DNA of 64,000 bases from Vibrio intestinalis (lineage in GTDB: Bacteria; Pseudomonadota; Gammaproteobacteria; Enterobacterales; Vibrionaceae), in NCBI RefSeq assembly GCF_025195085.2, contig NZ_JANAVY020000010.1, positions 62,001 to 126,000 of the forward strand, in the 5' to 3' direction. The first letter of the stretch is position 1. Every line of letters begins with the position of its first letter. A model generated the notes under the pieces. It searched no databases. It was not told the origin of the DNA and saw nothing but the letters and a program-made list of their open reading frames with translations. The translations under genes and the position numbers were made by a program. Positions 28,724-39,239 of this stretch are shown here, one piece after another.

Positions 28724-29764
28724 TTAATTTGCGGTTTGCATCGCTAGCGCTGTGTCTAGCATGCGGTTGGCAAAGCCCCATTCGTTATCACACCACACCA
28801 GCATTTTCACCAAGTGACCATTGCTTACGCGTGTCTGCGTTCCATCAACAATGGCGCTGTGTGGATCGTGATTGAAGTCCACCGAAACAAGCGGCGCTTC
28901 AGTATAGTCAACAATATTACGTAATGTACACTGAGATGCGTTAACAATGGTTTGATTTACGTCATTAACTTTCACATTTGTACTAATTGTGACACTTAAA
29001 TCCATCGCAGTAACGTTTACTGTTGGTACGCGCACTGAAATGGCTTCAAACTTGTTAGAAAATTTCGGGAATATTCTTTCAATACCTTTATGCAATTTGG
29101 TATCAACGGGGATGATGGATTGGCTCGCCGCACGCGTACGTCGCAAGTCAGTGTGATAGGCATCAATCACTTGCTGGTCATTCATTGAAGAATGAATCGT
29201 CGTAATGGTACCGGAATCAATACCAAACGCCTCATCCAATACTTTAATGATTGGCACAATACAGTTTGTCGTGCATGAACCATTAGAGACGATACGGTGC
29301 TCTGCTTTGAGCGTCTCGTGGTTAACGCCATAGATAATGGTGTTGTCGAGATCATTGGCACCAGGGTGAGAGAATAATACTTTCTTCGCACCCGCTTCTA
29401 TATGGGCAAGGCCATCAGCTCTGCAACCATACACACCGGTACAATCTAATACGATGTCGACTTCTAAATCACGCCAAGGTAATAACTCGATTTCAGTCAA
29501 ATGAAGAATGCGAATTGAATCTCTATCACCACTATCAGGCTGGCAAACGTCATGGTGAACATAAAGGTGTTCTTGATCGTGGGAGATTTTTTTTGCAAAG
29601 CGACCATGGCTAGTATCGTACTGGAGTAGATGCGCCATTGCTTCAGGTTGAGCCAGCTCATTAACCGCAACCACCTTTATCTGTTGGTGCTTGCCGCTTT
29701 CGTAAATGGCTCTTAAGACATTACGACCGATTCGTCCAAAACCGTTGATCGCAACTTTCAGCAT
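28724..29764 (-). CDS. epd: erythrose-4-phosphate dehydrogenase
   Basis: The 346-residue GAPDH-family enzyme has an NAD fold ([16 protein letters not shown]) and the catalytic cysteine in SNGSCTTNC (about 150-158). It is assigned Epd rather than GapA by its position upstream of pgk-fba, as in E. coli, and by motifs such as [12 protein letters not shown]. Epd oxidises erythrose 4-phosphate to 4-phosphoerythronate for pyridoxal phosphate synthesis. Codon use is less biased than in pgk and fba. Confidence 0.92.
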   Translation of the reverse strand: MLKVAINGFGRIGRNVLRAIYESGKHQQIKVVAVNELAQPEAMAHLLQYDTSHGRFAKKISHDQEHLYVHHDVCQPDSGDRDSIRILHLTEIELLPWRDLEVDIVLDCTGVYGCRADGLAHIEAGAKKVLFSHPGANDLDNTIIYGVNHETLKAEHRIVSNGSCTTNCIVPIIKVLDEAFGIDSGTITTIHSSMNDQQVIDAYHTDLRRTRAASQSIIPVDTKLHKGIERIFPKFSNKFEAISVRVPTVNVTAMDLSVTISTNVKVNDVNQTIVNASQCTLRNIVDYTEAPLVSVDFNHDPHSAIVDGTQTRVSNGHLVKMLVWCDNEWGFANRMLDTALAMQTAN

Positions 29765-29960
29765 GATTCCATCGCCTTAGAAAATTTTCGTGGCACAAAT
29801 ATTACCCGATTGTTATGCAAAACGCATCAATAGAGTGAGATCGACCGCAAAAGCATTTTATAAAACATACAGGTGAATAATGAGTTAATGCTAAGCTAAT
29901 CTCAGTGAGTCATTCCTGCGGCTATCTGAACACCTAGTTTTTCAACCAAAGGAACAGGTT

Positions 29961-30197
29961 ATGCGATCATATCCAGCCACTCACTTTTGTACTAAGTGCA
30001 ATATGGAAACTCCTCATAAAGAGATATTGGTAAGAAAGCCAAGTAGCTACGATACGGATACTTCTCTATTAGGCAGAATCCAATTACTCGCTCATATCTT
30101 TATCAATGGCGGCCATTACTACGATATGGATCGCTACGTAACCTGTAAGGTTTGTGGCACGAAAGAGCTTGATAACAAGGGTAATGAATTCGAGTAA
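29961..30197 (+). CDS. small conserved protein with two CxxC pairs (possible zinc ribbon)
   Basis: The product is 78 residues. CTKC near the N-terminus (about 10-13) and CKVC (about 64-67) flank a middle with a hydrophobic stretch, LLGRIQLLAHIFINGG, suggesting a small zinc-binding protein. AGGA 8 bases upstream supports the ATG, and a strong terminator follows, so it looks like a genuine single-gene unit. It is divergent from epd. I do not recognise a function. The family appears to be a hypothetical one known from vibrios, which I cannot confirm without a search. Confidence 0.75.
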   Translation: MRSYPATHFCTKCNMETPHKEILVRKPSSYDTDTSLLGRIQLLAHIFINGGHYYDMDRYVTCKVCGTKELDNKGNEFE

Positions 30198-30213
30198 CGC
30201 AGAGTACAAACAT

Positions 30214-30244
30214 AAAAAAACCGAGCCTAAGCTCGGTTTTTACT
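30214..30244. terminator. bidirectional terminator
   Basis: CCGAGC-CTAA-GCTCGG (30221-30236) flanked by A7 and T5, between the CxxC protein gene and the 3' end of tkt. Confidence 0.92.
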
Positions 30245-30260
30245 TTTCTACACTAAACGA

Positions 30261-32255
30261 TTAAGCCAGTAGCTCTTGCGCCGTGTTTAATACGTTTTCT
30301 TTCGTGAAACCGAACATTTTGAATAGTTCGCCTGCTGGTGCAGATTCACCGAATGTCGTCATACCGATGATGCGACCATCGAAGCCTACATACTTGTACC
30401 AGAAGTCTGCAATGCCCGCTTCAATAGCGATACGTGCTGTTACATCTGATGGAAGTACTGCTTCGCGGTAAGCTGCGTCTTGCTTGTCGAATGCATCTGT
30501 TGATGGCATCGAAACTACGCGTACTGCTTTACCTTGTGCTGTTAGCTCTGCTGCGGCTTCTACTGCTAGCTCAACTTCAGAACCTGTCGCGATTAGGATT
30601 AGCTCTGGCTTGCCAGCGCAATCTTTCAGGATGTAACCACCTTTTGCGATGTTCGCTACTTGCTCTGCATCACGCGCTTGTTGCGCTAGGTTTTGACGAG
30701 AGAAAATAAGTGCGGTTGGTGCATCTTTACGTTCGATAGCCAGTTTCCAAGCCACTGCTGACTCAACTTGGTCACATGGACGCCATGTGCTCATGTTTGG
30801 CGTCATACGTAGAGAGGCGATCTGCTCAACCGGTTGGTGAGTAGGGCCATCTTCGCCAAGACCGATAGAATCGTGCGTGTAAACTTGGATGTTCTGAACT
30901 TTCATCAGAGCAGCCATACGCATTGCGTTACGAGCGTATTCCATGAACATTAGGAATGTTGCGCCGTAAGGAACGAAACCACCGTGTAGTGCGATACCGT
31001 TCATGATAGCTGTCATGCCGAATTCACGTACACCGTAGTGGATGTAGTTGCCCGCAAAGTCGCTAGCTTCTAGAGACTTTGAACCAGACCACATAGTCAG
31101 GTTAGAAGGTGCAAGGTCAGCAGAGCCGCCCATGAACTCAGGTAGCATTGCACCAAACGCTTCTAGTGCGTTTTGCGATGCTTTACGTGATGCGATGTCG
31201 GCTGGGTTAGCTTGAAGATCTGCAATGATTTGCGTTGCTTTCTCTTCCCACTCAGCTGGCAGGTCACCATTTAGACGACGCTTAAGCTCAGCTGCTTCCG
31301 CAGGGTAAGCCGCTGCGTAAGCGTCAAATTTAGCATTCCAAGCCGCTTCTTTATCAGCGCCAGCTGCTTTTGCATCCCACTCAGAGTAAACGTCAGCAGG
31401 AATTTCAAATGCAGGGTGTTCCCAACCTAGGAACTCACGTGCAGCTGCAATTTCTTCAGCACCTAGTGGAGCGCCGTGACAATCGTGTGAACCAGATTTG
31501 TTTGGCGAACCAAAACCGATGATGGTTTTAGTACAGATTAGCGTTGGACGAGGATCCGCTTTCGCCGCTTCAATTGCTGCATTGATTGCATCAGAATCAT
31601 GGCCATCAACTGCAGGGATTACGTGCCAGCCGTATGCTTCAAAACGCTTAGGTGTATCGTCAGAGAACCAACCTTCAACGTGACCATCGATAGAGATGCC
31701 GTTGTCATCCCAGAATGCAATCAGCTTACCTAGACCAAGCGTACCCGCTAGCGAACATGCTTCGTGCGAGATACCTTCCATCAGACAGCCATCACCCATG
31801 AATACATAAGTGAAGTGGTCAACGATGTCGTGGCCTTCTTTATTGAACTGAGCCGCTAGTGCTTTTTCTGCTAACGCCATACCTACTGCGTTAGTGATAC
31901 CTTGACCTAGAGGACCTGTTGTTGTCTCAACGCCTGGTGCATAACCGTACTCAGGGTGGCCTGGAGTTTTAGAATGAAGTTGACGGAAGTTTTTCAGATC
32001 ATCAATAGATAGCTCGTAACCGCTTAGGTGCAGTAGCGAGTAAATCAACATAGAGCCGTGGCCGTTAGACAGAACGAAACGGTCGCGGTCTGCCCACTCT
32101 GGGTTTGCTGGGTTATGGTTTAGGTGTGAACGCCAAAGAACTTCAGCGATATCAGCCATACCCATAGGTGCGCCAGGGTGACCAGAGTTAGCTTGTTGTA
32201 CGCCATCCATGCTTAGAGCGCGGATTGCATTGGCAAGGTGTTTACGAGAAGACAT
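30261..32255 (-). CDS. tkt: transketolase
   Basis: The 664-residue thiamine-diphosphate enzyme of the pentose phosphate pathway moves two-carbon units between sugar phosphates. The start is [14 protein letters not shown] at 32255, with AGGAG upstream. The ThDP/Mg motif begins GDGCLMEG (about 154-161) and the length matches E. coli TktA. Two PurR-like palindromes lie upstream (32331-32346 and 32418-32433), in the region shared with divergent metK. Codon use is strongly biased. Confidence 0.97.
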   Translation of the reverse strand: MSSRKHLANAIRALSMDGVQQANSGHPGAPMGMADIAEVLWRSHLNHNPANPEWADRDRFVLSNGHGSMLIYSLLHLSGYELSIDDLKNFRQLHSKTPGHPEYGYAPGVETTTGPLGQGITNAVGMALAEKALAAQFNKEGHDIVDHFTYVFMGDGCLMEGISHEACSLAGTLGLGKLIAFWDDNGISIDGHVEGWFSDDTPKRFEAYGWHVIPAVDGHDSDAINAAIEAAKADPRPTLICTKTIIGFGSPNKSGSHDCHGAPLGAEEIAAAREFLGWEHPAFEIPADVYSEWDAKAAGADKEAAWNAKFDAYAAAYPAEAAELKRRLNGDLPAEWEEKATQIIADLQANPADIASRKASQNALEAFGAMLPEFMGGSADLAPSNLTMWSGSKSLEASDFAGNYIHYGVREFGMTAIMNGIALHGGFVPYGATFLMFMEYARNAMRMAALMKVQNIQVYTHDSIGLGEDGPTHQPVEQIASLRMTPNMSTWRPCDQVESAVAWKLAIERKDAPTALIFSRQNLAQQARDAEQVANIAKGGYILKDCAGKPELILIATGSEVELAVEAAAELTAQGKAVRVVSMPSTDAFDKQDAAYREAVLPSDVTARIAIEAGIADFWYKYVGFDGRIIGMTTFGESAPAGELFKMFGFTKENVLNTAQELLA

Positions 32256-32330
32256 GTCTGCTCCTAAGTGCAATAAAGCGAAATGATTGTAGGAAATTTG
32301 AGGCGGTATTCTCTCAAAGCACCTATTTCA

Positions 32331-32346
32331 CTGCAAACGTTTTCCA
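32331..32346. promoter_or_regulatory. PurR-like site upstream of tkt (proximal)
   Basis: CTGCAAACGTTTTCCA has the PurR core GCAAACGTTTTC, matching the common E. coli variant of the consensus. It is about 76 bases upstream of the tkt start. Confidence 0.5.
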
Positions 32347-32417
32347 GACAAATTAACCACAAATATTCCGTTTTTATCGCCATTTTCTTTCAAGTTAATA
32401 AAATTACTCCGCAAAAC

Positions 32418-32433
32418 ACGCAAACGTTTGGTA
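32418..32433. promoter_or_regulatory. PurR-like site between tkt and metK (distal)
   Basis: ACGCAAACGTTTGGTA agrees with ACGCAAACGTTTGCGT except in the last right-arm bases. It lies 87 bases from the proximal site, a spacing that would allow looping between two sites. Confidence 0.5.
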
Positions 32434-32483
32434 ATCAGTGAGAAGAAAAAATAGCTTGTAATTCGAGCCATCAAATTTAAAAT

Positions 32484-32507
32484 AGACGTCTAGATGTAGA
32501 TACACCT
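32484..32507. promoter_or_regulatory. MetJ operator (three tandem met boxes) upstream of metK
   Basis: AGACGTCT (32484-32491) is a perfect met box. It is followed directly by AGATGTAG and ATACACCT, each 5 of 8 matches, making three consecutive 8-mers as MetJ requires for cooperative binding. It is about 75 bases upstream of the metK ATG; MetJ with SAM would repress metK. Confidence 0.8.
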
Positions 32508-32581
32508 ACAAACATTAACGGTATTGAGACGAAATGGTCACGTACCTTTTCGTCATAACTTAATTTTAAAGTGGAGCTCAC

Positions 32582-33736
32582 ATGGCTAAGCACCTGTTCA
32601 CTTCTGAGTCTGTTTCAGAAGGCCATCCAGATAAAATCGCAGACCAAATCTCTGATGCTGTTCTTGATGCGATCCTAGAACAAGACCCAAAAGCACGTGT
32701 TGCTTGTGAAACTTACGTAAAAACCGGCATGGTGATGGTTGGTGGTGAAATCACTACTTCAGCATGGGTTGATATTGAAGAGCTAACTCGTGAGACAGTA
32801 CGTGAAATTGGTTACGTACACTCAGACATGGGCTTTGATGCGAACTCTTGTGCAGTACTAAACACCATCGGTAAGCAGTCTCCAGACATCAACCAAGGTG
32901 TTGATAAAGCCGATCCTAAAGAGCAAGGCGCAGGCGACCAAGGCATCATGTTTGGTTACGCGACTAACGAAACTGACATCCTAATGCCAGCTCCAATTAC
33001 TTACTCTCACCTTCTTGTTCAAAAGCAAGCAGAAGTACGTAAGAACGGCACACTACCTTGGCTACGTCCAGATGCAAAATCTCAGGTAACGTTCCAATAC
33101 GACCAAGGTAAGATCGTTGGTATCGATGCTGTTGTTCTTTCAACTCAGCACTGTGATTCAATCTCTACTCCTGACCTACGTGAAGCAGTAATGGAAGAGA
33201 TCATCAAGCCAGTTCTACCATCAGAGTGGATCAGCAAAGAGACTAACTTCTTCATCAACCCAACTGGCCGTTTCGTAATCGGTGGTCCAATGGGTGACTG
33301 TGGTCTAACTGGTCGTAAGATCATCGTAGATACCTACGGCGGCGCAGCTCGTCACGGTGGTGGTGCATTCTCTGGTAAAGATCCATCGAAAGTAGACCGC
33401 TCAGCAGCATACGCAGCACGTTACGTTGCGAAAAACATCGTAGCAGCTGGTATGGCTGATCGTTGTGAGATTCAACTTTCTTACGCTATCGGTGTTGCAG
33501 ATCCAACATCAATCATGGTTGAAACGTTCGGTACTGAGAAAGTACCTCACGAAGTAATCATCGAAGCTGTACGTCAAAACTTCGACCTACGCCCATACGG
33601 TCTACAAGAAATGCTGAACCTACTTCAGCCTATCTACAAGAAGACTGCGGCATACGGTCACTTTGGTCGTGAAGAGTTCCCTTGGGAAGCGACTGATAAA
33701 GCTGACATCCTACGCGATTTCGCTGGCATCAAGTAA
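32582..33736 (+). CDS. metK: S-adenosylmethionine synthetase
   Basis: The 384-residue enzyme makes SAM from methionine and ATP and is the length of E. coli MetK. It shows the N-terminal [16 protein letters not shown], the loop [12 protein letters not shown] and the P-loop-like [13 protein letters not shown] lies upstream of the ATG. A MetJ operator precedes it and a strong terminator follows, so it is a single-gene unit. As in E. coli it leads into the sprT-endA-rsmE-gshB-yqgE-ruvX stretch. Confidence 0.98.
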   Translation: MAKHLFTSESVSEGHPDKIADQISDAVLDAILEQDPKARVACETYVKTGMVMVGGEITTSAWVDIEELTRETVREIGYVHSDMGFDANSCAVLNTIGKQSPDINQGVDKADPKEQGAGDQGIMFGYATNETDILMPAPITYSHLLVQKQAEVRKNGTLPWLRPDAKSQVTFQYDQGKIVGIDAVVLSTQHCDSISTPDLREAVMEEIIKPVLPSEWISKETNFFINPTGRFVIGGPMGDCGLTGRKIIVDTYGGAARHGGGAFSGKDPSKVDRSAAYAARYVAKNIVAAGMADRCEIQLSYAIGVADPTSIMVETFGTEKVPHEVIIEAVRQNFDLRPYGLQEMLNLLQPIYKKTAAYGHFGREEFPWEATDKADILRDFAGIK

Positions 33737-33760
33737 TCACTGCCAACCAAATCTAAACAA

Positions 33761-33787
33761 GCCCTCGCCTTTTGGCGGGGGCTTTTT
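33761..33787 (+). terminator. intrinsic terminator of metK
   Basis: GCCCTCGCC-TTTT-GGCGGGGGC with one G-U pair, followed by T5. Confidence 0.93.
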
Positions 33788-33942
33788 GTATCCACTCCTT
33801 CCCACTGCACACAGAACAAAATTTCAGCAATTATTTGTAAATTACTCCGACTCCGCCAATAGTTAAAATAATGTTAAATGTCATTAGACAAATAACTCAG
33901 CGATGCGGGCTCACGCCGGAGATGTCTTTAGCTTCACTCGAT

Positions 33943-33970
33943 ACAGTAAGTCAGACACAGTAAGCCAGAC
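33943..33970 (+). repeat. tandem 14-bp repeat
   Basis: ACAGTAAGTCAGAC and ACAGTAAGCCAGAC lie back to back, 13 of 14 bases identical, about 50 bases upstream of the DUF2189 gene. They may be a regulatory site or simple duplication. Confidence 0.6.
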
Positions 33971-34022
33971 ATCAAAATGCTTCGTATGAACGAAGTAAAG
34001 TGAGATAAATCAAGGAGGAGTT

Positions 34023-34820
34023 ATGCCTCGCACGGTTCACCCGTCCGATTTGCACAGCAAAGACAAGGACAGCAAACATTCCGAATATGCACGCACCATT
34101 GAGTGTAATCAGCTCAGTGTGTCCGCCCCATTTCATTGGCTATCGCTCGCCCTGCACGACTTCATTCGCATGCCGCTGATCAGCGCCTTTTACGGCCTTT
34201 GCTTTATGGCAGCAGCGATTGGCATTGTGCTACTGATTCAATGGCAAGGTACTCACTTAGTCGTGATGCCAGCCTTGGTGGTCTACATGTTAATCGGCCC
34301 TTTTCTCGCCCTTGGCCTCTACGATGCCAGCTGGGAAAGAGAAAAAGGCCACTCAGCCAGCTTGCTGCATTCAATGAAAGCGATAGGACGAAACTCCACC
34401 TCGCAATGGGCCTTCGCCGTTTTGCTGGCGGTAAGCATGATTTTCTGGATGCGTATAGCAGCGTTACTGCACGCGCTTTACCCTTCAGTGCAAGGCGCGC
34501 CACTCACGGATTTCTTGCCCTTCCTCATCATAGGTTCGGCAGTAGGGTTTGTGTTGGCTTGCGTAGTGTTCAGTATTTCAGCTTTCTCGATTCCGTTGAT
34601 GATGGAAAGACGGGTCGATGTGATGACAGCGGTGTTCACCAGTTTTAACGCAGTACGCTCTAACATCCCTGCCATGATCGTCTGGGCAGCTCTGATTTGC
34701 GGCGGTATTTTGATTGGTTTCGCGACTTACGGAATCGGCATGCTCTTTACCATGCCAATCTTGGGTTACGCCACTTGGCACGCTTACCACGAGACCATCA
34801 AAAAGAAACACACGCCCTAA
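34023..34820 (+). CDS. DUF2189 integral membrane protein
   Basis: The 265-residue protein has about six hydrophobic helices (first near 55-75, last near 220-245) and the DUF2189 pattern [20 protein letters not shown] after the second helix. The family is found near respiratory genes in some bacteria, but its function is unknown. AAGGAGGAG just before the ATG is a very strong ribosome site. A terminator (34854-34881) follows, so it is likely transcribed alone. Confidence 0.85.
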   Translation: MPRTVHPSDLHSKDKDSKHSEYARTIECNQLSVSAPFHWLSLALHDFIRMPLISAFYGLCFMAAAIGIVLLIQWQGTHLVVMPALVVYMLIGPFLALGLYDASWEREKGHSASLLHSMKAIGRNSTSQWAFAVLLAVSMIFWMRIAALLHALYPSVQGAPLTDFLPFLIIGSAVGFVLACVVFSISAFSIPLMMERRVDVMTAVFTSFNAVRSNIPAMIVWAALICGGILIGFATYGIGMLFTMPILGYATWHAYHETIKKKHTP

Positions 34821-34853
34821 TGCTTAACAGCTACCATCAAGCACGTTATGATG

Positions 34854-34881
34854 CCCCGGCCCATTGGTTGGGGCTTTTTTT
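34854..34881 (+). terminator. intrinsic terminator of the DUF2189 gene
   Basis: GCCCCGGCC-ATT-GGTTGGGGC (34854-34874) is a 9-pair stem with two G-U pairs, followed by T7. It lies between the DUF2189 stop and the preferred sprT start. Confidence 0.8.
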
Positions 34882-34891
34882 AGGATTAAAC

Positions 34892-35389
34892 GTGGATTTC
34901 GAATTAAATTACCAAGTGAAACAAGTGATGGCAGATTGCTTGGTCAAAGCGCAGCAAGCGTTTCAACGTTCCTTCCCTCTACCGATAATCAGCTACAAAT
35001 TACGTGGTAAAGCGGCAGGTAAGGCTTATCTGCAATTAAATGAAATTCGACTAAATCCAGTGCTATTTGCAGAAAACCAACACGCTTTTTTGCAAGAAGT
35101 AATTCCTCACGAGATGGCTCACCTCATCACTTATCAGGTCTATGGCCGTGTCCGTCCCCATGGCAAAGAATGGCAAGGAGTCATGGAGCAAGTGTTAGGC
35201 GTACCCGCTAAAACCACCCACAGCTTTTCAGTCAACTCGGTACAAGGCAAAACGTTTCAGTACCAATGCAGTTGTAGCACTCACCCACTGACTATTCGCC
35301 GCCACAATAAAGTAATAAGAAAGCAAGCCACTTATCGCTGTCAGCAATGCCATCAAACTTTGGTATTTACGGGTAAACAACTGAGTTAA
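34892..35389 (+). CDS. sprT: SprT family metalloprotein
   Basis: SprT-like proteins have a zinc metalloprotease-like core; here HEMAH (residues 73-77 from this start) is followed by a C-terminal Cys-rich zinc ribbon (CSC and CQQC). I set the start at GTG 34892, which has AGGA 6 bases upstream and gives 165 residues, the length of E. coli SprT. An ATG at 34820 would overlap the previous stop (TAATG) and add 24 residues, but a strong terminator hairpin lies inside that extension. The substrate is unknown; the eukaryotic relative Spartan repairs DNA-protein crosslinks. Confidence 0.85.
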   Translation: MDFELNYQVKQVMADCLVKAQQAFQRSFPLPIISYKLRGKAAGKAYLQLNEIRLNPVLFAENQHAFLQEVIPHEMAHLITYQVYGRVRPHGKEWQGVMEQVLGVPAKTTHSFSVNSVQGKTFQYQCSCSTHPLTIRRHNKVIRKQATYRCQQCHQTLVFTGKQLS

Positions 35390-35516
35390 CCCTTCACTCA
35401 GCGCACTGATTCATCGGACTTAGCGACTTAAATTACCAATTGAGCTAAATATCATCATAGACCTACAAAAATGAGTGTTATGATTAATAAAGTCATACTT
35501 TCTAAACACTTTATCT

Positions 35517-36212
35517 ATGAAAAAATTCATTTGGTTTGGCTTGGCACTAGTGACCAGTGTGGCGGTTGCTGCGCCACCTAGCTCATTCTCCAAAGCAAAA
35601 AAAGAAGCGGTAAAAATCTACCGTGATCACCCGACCAGTTTTTACTGTGGCTGTGACATCACTTGGCAAGGTAAAAAAGGCATTCCCGATTTAAACGCCT
35701 GTGGCTATAAAGTCCGTAAACAACAAAAACGCGCTTCCCGCATCGAATGGGAGCATGTTGTTCCTGCATGGCAATTTGGCCACCAGCGCCAATGTTGGCA
35801 AAACGGCGGAAGAAAGAATTGCACCAAAAAAGATAAGCAATTTCGTTTAATGGAAGCTGACCTTCATAACCTGACGCCGACCATAGGTGAGGTAAACGGT
35901 GACCGTTCCAACTACAACTTCAGTCAGTGGAATGGTATCGATGGTGTCAGCTATGGCCGCTGTGAGATGCAAGTGAACTTCAAGCAACGTAAAGTGATGC
36001 CACCCGATCGCGCCCGAGGATCTATCGCTCGAACTTACCTCTACATGAGCCAAGAGTATGGCTTTAAGTTATCGAAACAGCAGCGTAACTTGATGGCCGC
36101 CTGGAACAAACAATATCCTGTAGACTCGTGGGAATGTGAGCGCGACAAACGCATCGCCAAAGTTCAGGGCAACCATAACCCGTTTGTTTTTAAGGCTTGT
36201 CTAGCCCAGTAA
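35517..36212 (+). CDS. endA: periplasmic/secreted endonuclease I
   Basis: The 231-residue endonuclease I (Dns/Vvn type) cuts DNA and RNA non-specifically outside the cytoplasm. A signal peptide (1-18, ending VAVAA) precedes a mature part with eight or so cysteines that form disulphides, and the beta-beta-alpha metal site with [10 protein letters not shown], giving Glu79 and catalytic His80 at the same numbers as Vibrio vulnificus Vvn. In vibrios this enzyme limits natural transformation by degrading extracellular DNA. Confidence 0.96.
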   Translation: MKKFIWFGLALVTSVAVAAPPSSFSKAKKEAVKIYRDHPTSFYCGCDITWQGKKGIPDLNACGYKVRKQQKRASRIEWEHVVPAWQFGHQRQCWQNGGRKNCTKKDKQFRLMEADLHNLTPTIGEVNGDRSNYNFSQWNGIDGVSYGRCEMQVNFKQRKVMPPDRARGSIARTYLYMSQEYGFKLSKQQRNLMAAWNKQYPVDSWECERDKRIAKVQGNHNPFVFKACLAQ

Positions 36213-36331
36213 TTTCAAGGTTAAGTGAGTGACTCCTCATTTAAAGAGAAACTCACTTTACCCCTTGTTTTTTAGCACTAACGCATCCATGTTAGTTTTT
36301 ATATCAACCACTCAGCTGGAACCTAATAACC

Positions 36332-37063
36332 ATGCGAATTCCACGAATTTATCATCCAGAAACCATTCAACAACTTGGCCACTTAATGCTAGGTGATGAT
36401 GCTGCAGGCCACATTGGCCGAGTGCTACGAATGAAAGAAGGCCAAGAAGTGCTTTTGTTTGATGGTAGTGGCGCTGAATTTCCAGCGGTAATTTCTGAAG
36501 TGACCAAAAAATCGGTACAAGTGGATGTTACCGAGCGTGTTGAGCGCAGCAGAGAGTCACCATTAGATCTGCATTTAGGTCAGGTGGTGTCGCGCGGTGA
36601 TAAGATGGAATTCACTATCCAGAAATCCGTCGAGCTTGGCGTAAATACCATTACTCCGCTTATTTCAGAGCGCTGCGGTGTTAAATTAGATCAAAAGCGT
36701 TTTGAGAAAAAGCTCGCCCAATGGCAGAAGATTGCCATCAGTGCTTGTGAGCAATGTGGCCGCAATACCGTGCCAGAAATTCGCCCAATTATGGCGCTCG
36801 AAGAGTGGTGCGCTGAACAATATGATGGCCTTAAGCTCAACCTACACCCTAGAGCGAAATACTCCATCAACACATTACCGACTCCTGTAGAGAAAGTTCG
36901 TCTGCTGATTGGCCCTGAAGGCGGCCTATCTTCAGCAGAGATCGATATGACACAAGAGTATCAATTTGAAGAGACGCTGCTTGGCCCTCGCGTACTACGT
37001 ACTGAGACAGCAGCCTTGACCGCAATTACCGCCCTTCAAGTTCGCTTTGGCGATCTTGGCTAA
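36332..37063 (+). CDS. rsmE: 16S rRNA (uracil1498-N3)-methyltransferase
   Basis: The 243-residue SPOUT-class methyltransferase has an N-terminal PUA-like domain (1-70) and the knotted SAM site with [11 protein letters not shown] (about 196-206) and [11 protein letters not shown] (about 218-228). It modifies U1498 of 16S rRNA. It is 12 bases upstream of gshB, in the E. coli order. Confidence 0.96.
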   Translation: MRIPRIYHPETIQQLGHLMLGDDAAGHIGRVLRMKEGQEVLLFDGSGAEFPAVISEVTKKSVQVDVTERVERSRESPLDLHLGQVVSRGDKMEFTIQKSVELGVNTITPLISERCGVKLDQKRFEKKLAQWQKIAISACEQCGRNTVPEIRPIMALEEWCAEQYDGLKLNLHPRAKYSINTLPTPVEKVRLLIGPEGGLSSAEIDMTQEYQFEETLLGPRVLRTETAALTAITALQVRFGDLG

Positions 37064-37075
37064 CCGGAGAAGATC

Positions 37076-38023
37076 ATGATTAAACTTGGCATCGTGATGG
37101 ACCCAATTTCGTCCATCAACATCAAAAAAGACTCTAGCTTCGCCATGATGCTTGAGGCTCAGCGCCGCGGCTACGAAATCCACTACATGGAAATGAATGA
37201 TCTACACTTAGATCAAGGTGTTGCGGTAGCAGATACCAAAGTCGTTGAACTTAAAGAAGATCCTAACGGTTGGTACCAATTTAAGTCAGAGCAAACCATT
37301 GAGCTGGCAGAATTAGATGCAGTACTGATGCGTAAAGATCCTCCTTTCGATACTGAATTTATTTACGCGACATACATTTTAGAGCGCGCAGAAGAGAAAG
37401 GAACGTTAATCGTAAACAAGCCACAGAGCCTACGTGACTGTAACGAGAAACTCTTTACTGCTTGGTTCCCCGAACTAACACCGACAACCATTGTGACGCG
37501 CAAAGCTGAGAAAATTAAAGACTTTCGTGAGCAACACGGTGACGTGATCTTAAAACCACTCGACGGTATGGGTGGCGCTTCTATCTTCCGTGTCAAAGAA
37601 AACGATCCAAACGTATCTGTGATCATCGAGACCTTGACTAACCACGGTCAAAACTACGCGATGGCACAAACGTTCGTTCCGGATATCAGTAACGGTGACA
37701 AACGTATTTTAGTGGTCGATGGCGAACCGATGCCTTACTGCCTTGCTCGTATCCCAGCCAAAGGTGAAACACGTGGCAACCTTGCAGCTGGCGGCACCGG
37801 TGAAGCTCGCCCACTAAGCGAAACGGATCTTAAAATTGCTCAAGCTGTTGCTCCAACGCTAAAAGAGAAAGGTTTGATCTTCGTTGGTTTAGATGTGATT
37901 GGCGACAAGCTGACTGAAATCAACGTAACAAGCCCAACCTGTATTCGTGAAATCGAAGCGGCTTTCGATATTTCGATTACAGGCAAACTGATGGATGCCA
38001 TTGAGCGTCGCTTAAATAAATAA
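37076..38023 (+). CDS. gshB: glutathione synthetase
   Basis: The 315-residue ATP-grasp enzyme joins glycine to gamma-glutamylcysteine. It shows [12 protein letters not shown] (ATP-binding loop, about 160-171) and a C-terminal metal site in [13 protein letters not shown]. Length equals E. coli GshB. GGAG precedes the ATG. Confidence 0.98.
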   Translation: MIKLGIVMDPISSINIKKDSSFAMMLEAQRRGYEIHYMEMNDLHLDQGVAVADTKVVELKEDPNGWYQFKSEQTIELAELDAVLMRKDPPFDTEFIYATYILERAEEKGTLIVNKPQSLRDCNEKLFTAWFPELTPTTIVTRKAEKIKDFREQHGDVILKPLDGMGGASIFRVKENDPNVSVIIETLTNHGQNYAMAQTFVPDISNGDKRILVVDGEPMPYCLARIPAKGETRGNLAAGGTGEARPLSETDLKIAQAVAPTLKEKGLIFVGLDVIGDKLTEINVTSPTCIREIEAAFDISITGKLMDAIERRLNK

Positions 38024-38114
38024 AGCCATTCGAGGCCAATACCGTGCGAGGCAGACAAAATCTGCCTCCTACAAATCCTCACTTACAGTGGCAATCAATA
38101 AGGTTGATGTGATA

Positions 38115-38678
38115 ATGAATTTGACTAACCATTTTTTAGTCGCAATGCCTGGCATGAAAGATCCTTATTTCCAGCGCAGTGTTATCTACGTATGTGAGCA
38201 CAACGAAGATGGCGCGATGGGTTTAATGATCAACTCTCCCATTGAAGTGACCATCGGCAAAATGCTGGAAAAAGTAGACGTTCAACCGGTTCATCCTCAA
38301 CTGAAAACAGACAAGTTAGAGATGTCTGTGCTCAATGGTGGCCCTGTTTCAGAAGATCGCGGGTTCATTTTGCATCAACCTAAAGATCGTTATGAATCCA
38401 GCATCCAAATGACCGAGCAGATCATGGTAACCACCTCGAAGGATATTCTGAGCGTATTAGGCACTGAAGCCGAACCGAACCAGTATATCGTCGCACTGGG
38501 TTATTCAGGTTGGGAACCCGGTCAACTTGAAACTGAATTAGCCGAAAACTCATGGCTGACGATTGAAGCTGACCCAAACATCATGTTTGAAACCCCAGTC
38601 AAAGAGCGCTGGCAAAAAGCAGTGCAAATGCTGGGTATTGATGTCGCACAGCTCTCTAGCCAAATTGGTCACGCATAG
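38115..38678 (+). CDS. yqgE: YqgE/AlgH family protein (UPF0301)
   Basis: The 187-residue protein starts [17 protein letters not shown], matching the YqgE family start and length. An in-frame GTG two codons upstream (38109) is closer to AAGG and cannot be excluded. The family has no defined biochemical role; AlgH in Pseudomonas affects alginate regulation. It is between gshB and ruvX as in E. coli. Confidence 0.93.
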   Translation: MNLTNHFLVAMPGMKDPYFQRSVIYVCEHNEDGAMGLMINSPIEVTIGKMLEKVDVQPVHPQLKTDKLEMSVLNGGPVSEDRGFILHQPKDRYESSIQMTEQIMVTTSKDILSVLGTEAEPNQYIVALGYSGWEPGQLETELAENSWLTIEADPNIMFETPVKERWQKAVQMLGIDVAQLSSQIGHA

Positions 38679-38743
38679 TTTGTATGTGTCGTTGATGACA
38701 CACGATTGTGACCTTTCAATCCAATCTCCAAGGCAGTAACTTT

Positions 38744-39169
38744 ATGTCTCAAACAATCATGGCTTTCGATTATGGCACCAAAAGTATTGGTAGTGCGATT
38801 GGCCAAGAGATCACAGGAACCGCTTCACCACTGAAAGCGTTTAAAGCCAATGATGGCATTCCAAATTGGGATGATATCGAAAAGCAGATTAAAGAGTGGC
38901 AACCTAACTTGCTGGTGGTTGGCCTTCCAACCGACTTACACGGTAAAGATTTAGAAAGTATTACCCAACGTGCGCGTAAGTTTGCTAAACGCCTACAAGG
39001 CCGTTATGGCCTACCTGTCGAGCTACACGATGAGCGACTATCCACAACCGAAGCTCGTGCCGACTTGTTCGCGATGGGCGGCTACAAAGCCCTAACCAAA
39101 GGCAATGTCGATTGCCAGTCTGCTGTGGTGATTTTAGAAAGCTGGTTTGAAGCTCAATGGGGCGAATAG
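38744..39169 (+). CDS. ruvX: Holliday junction resolvase-like protein RuvX (pre-16S rRNA nuclease YqgF)
   Basis: The 141-residue RNase H-fold protein has [14 protein letters not shown] (catalytic Asp near residue 8) and DERLSTTEA (about 98-106). In E. coli YqgF trims the 5' end of pre-16S rRNA. ATG 38744 is chosen over a 12-residue longer frame because the family begins here. Last gene of the run, with a terminator after it. Confidence 0.95.
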   Translation: MSQTIMAFDYGTKSIGSAIGQEITGTASPLKAFKANDGIPNWDDIEKQIKEWQPNLLVVGLPTDLHGKDLESITQRARKFAKRLQGRYGLPVELHDERLSTTEARADLFAMGGYKALTKGNVDCQSAVVILESWFEAQWGE

Positions 39170-39194
39170 CCAAACGCTAAGTTCTATTGAAATA

Positions 39195-39225
39195 AAAATC
39201 CCAAGCCTAAGCTTGGGATTTTTTT
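39195..39225. terminator. bidirectional terminator
   Basis: AATCCCAAGC-CTAA-GCTTGGGATT between A-run and T7, shared by ruvX and the convergent pmbA gene. Confidence 0.93.
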
Positions 39226-39239
39226 AATTTGTTCGACAA

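Noticed and set aside
34136..34648. 170-codon frame overlapping the DUF2189 gene
   Set aside because: Same-strand shadow in another frame; Arg/Ser/Pro-rich translation without domain signals.
34820..34891. ATG start for sprT at the TAATG overlap
   Set aside because: A terminator hairpin sits within the extension, and the downstream GTG gives the family length with a ribosome site.
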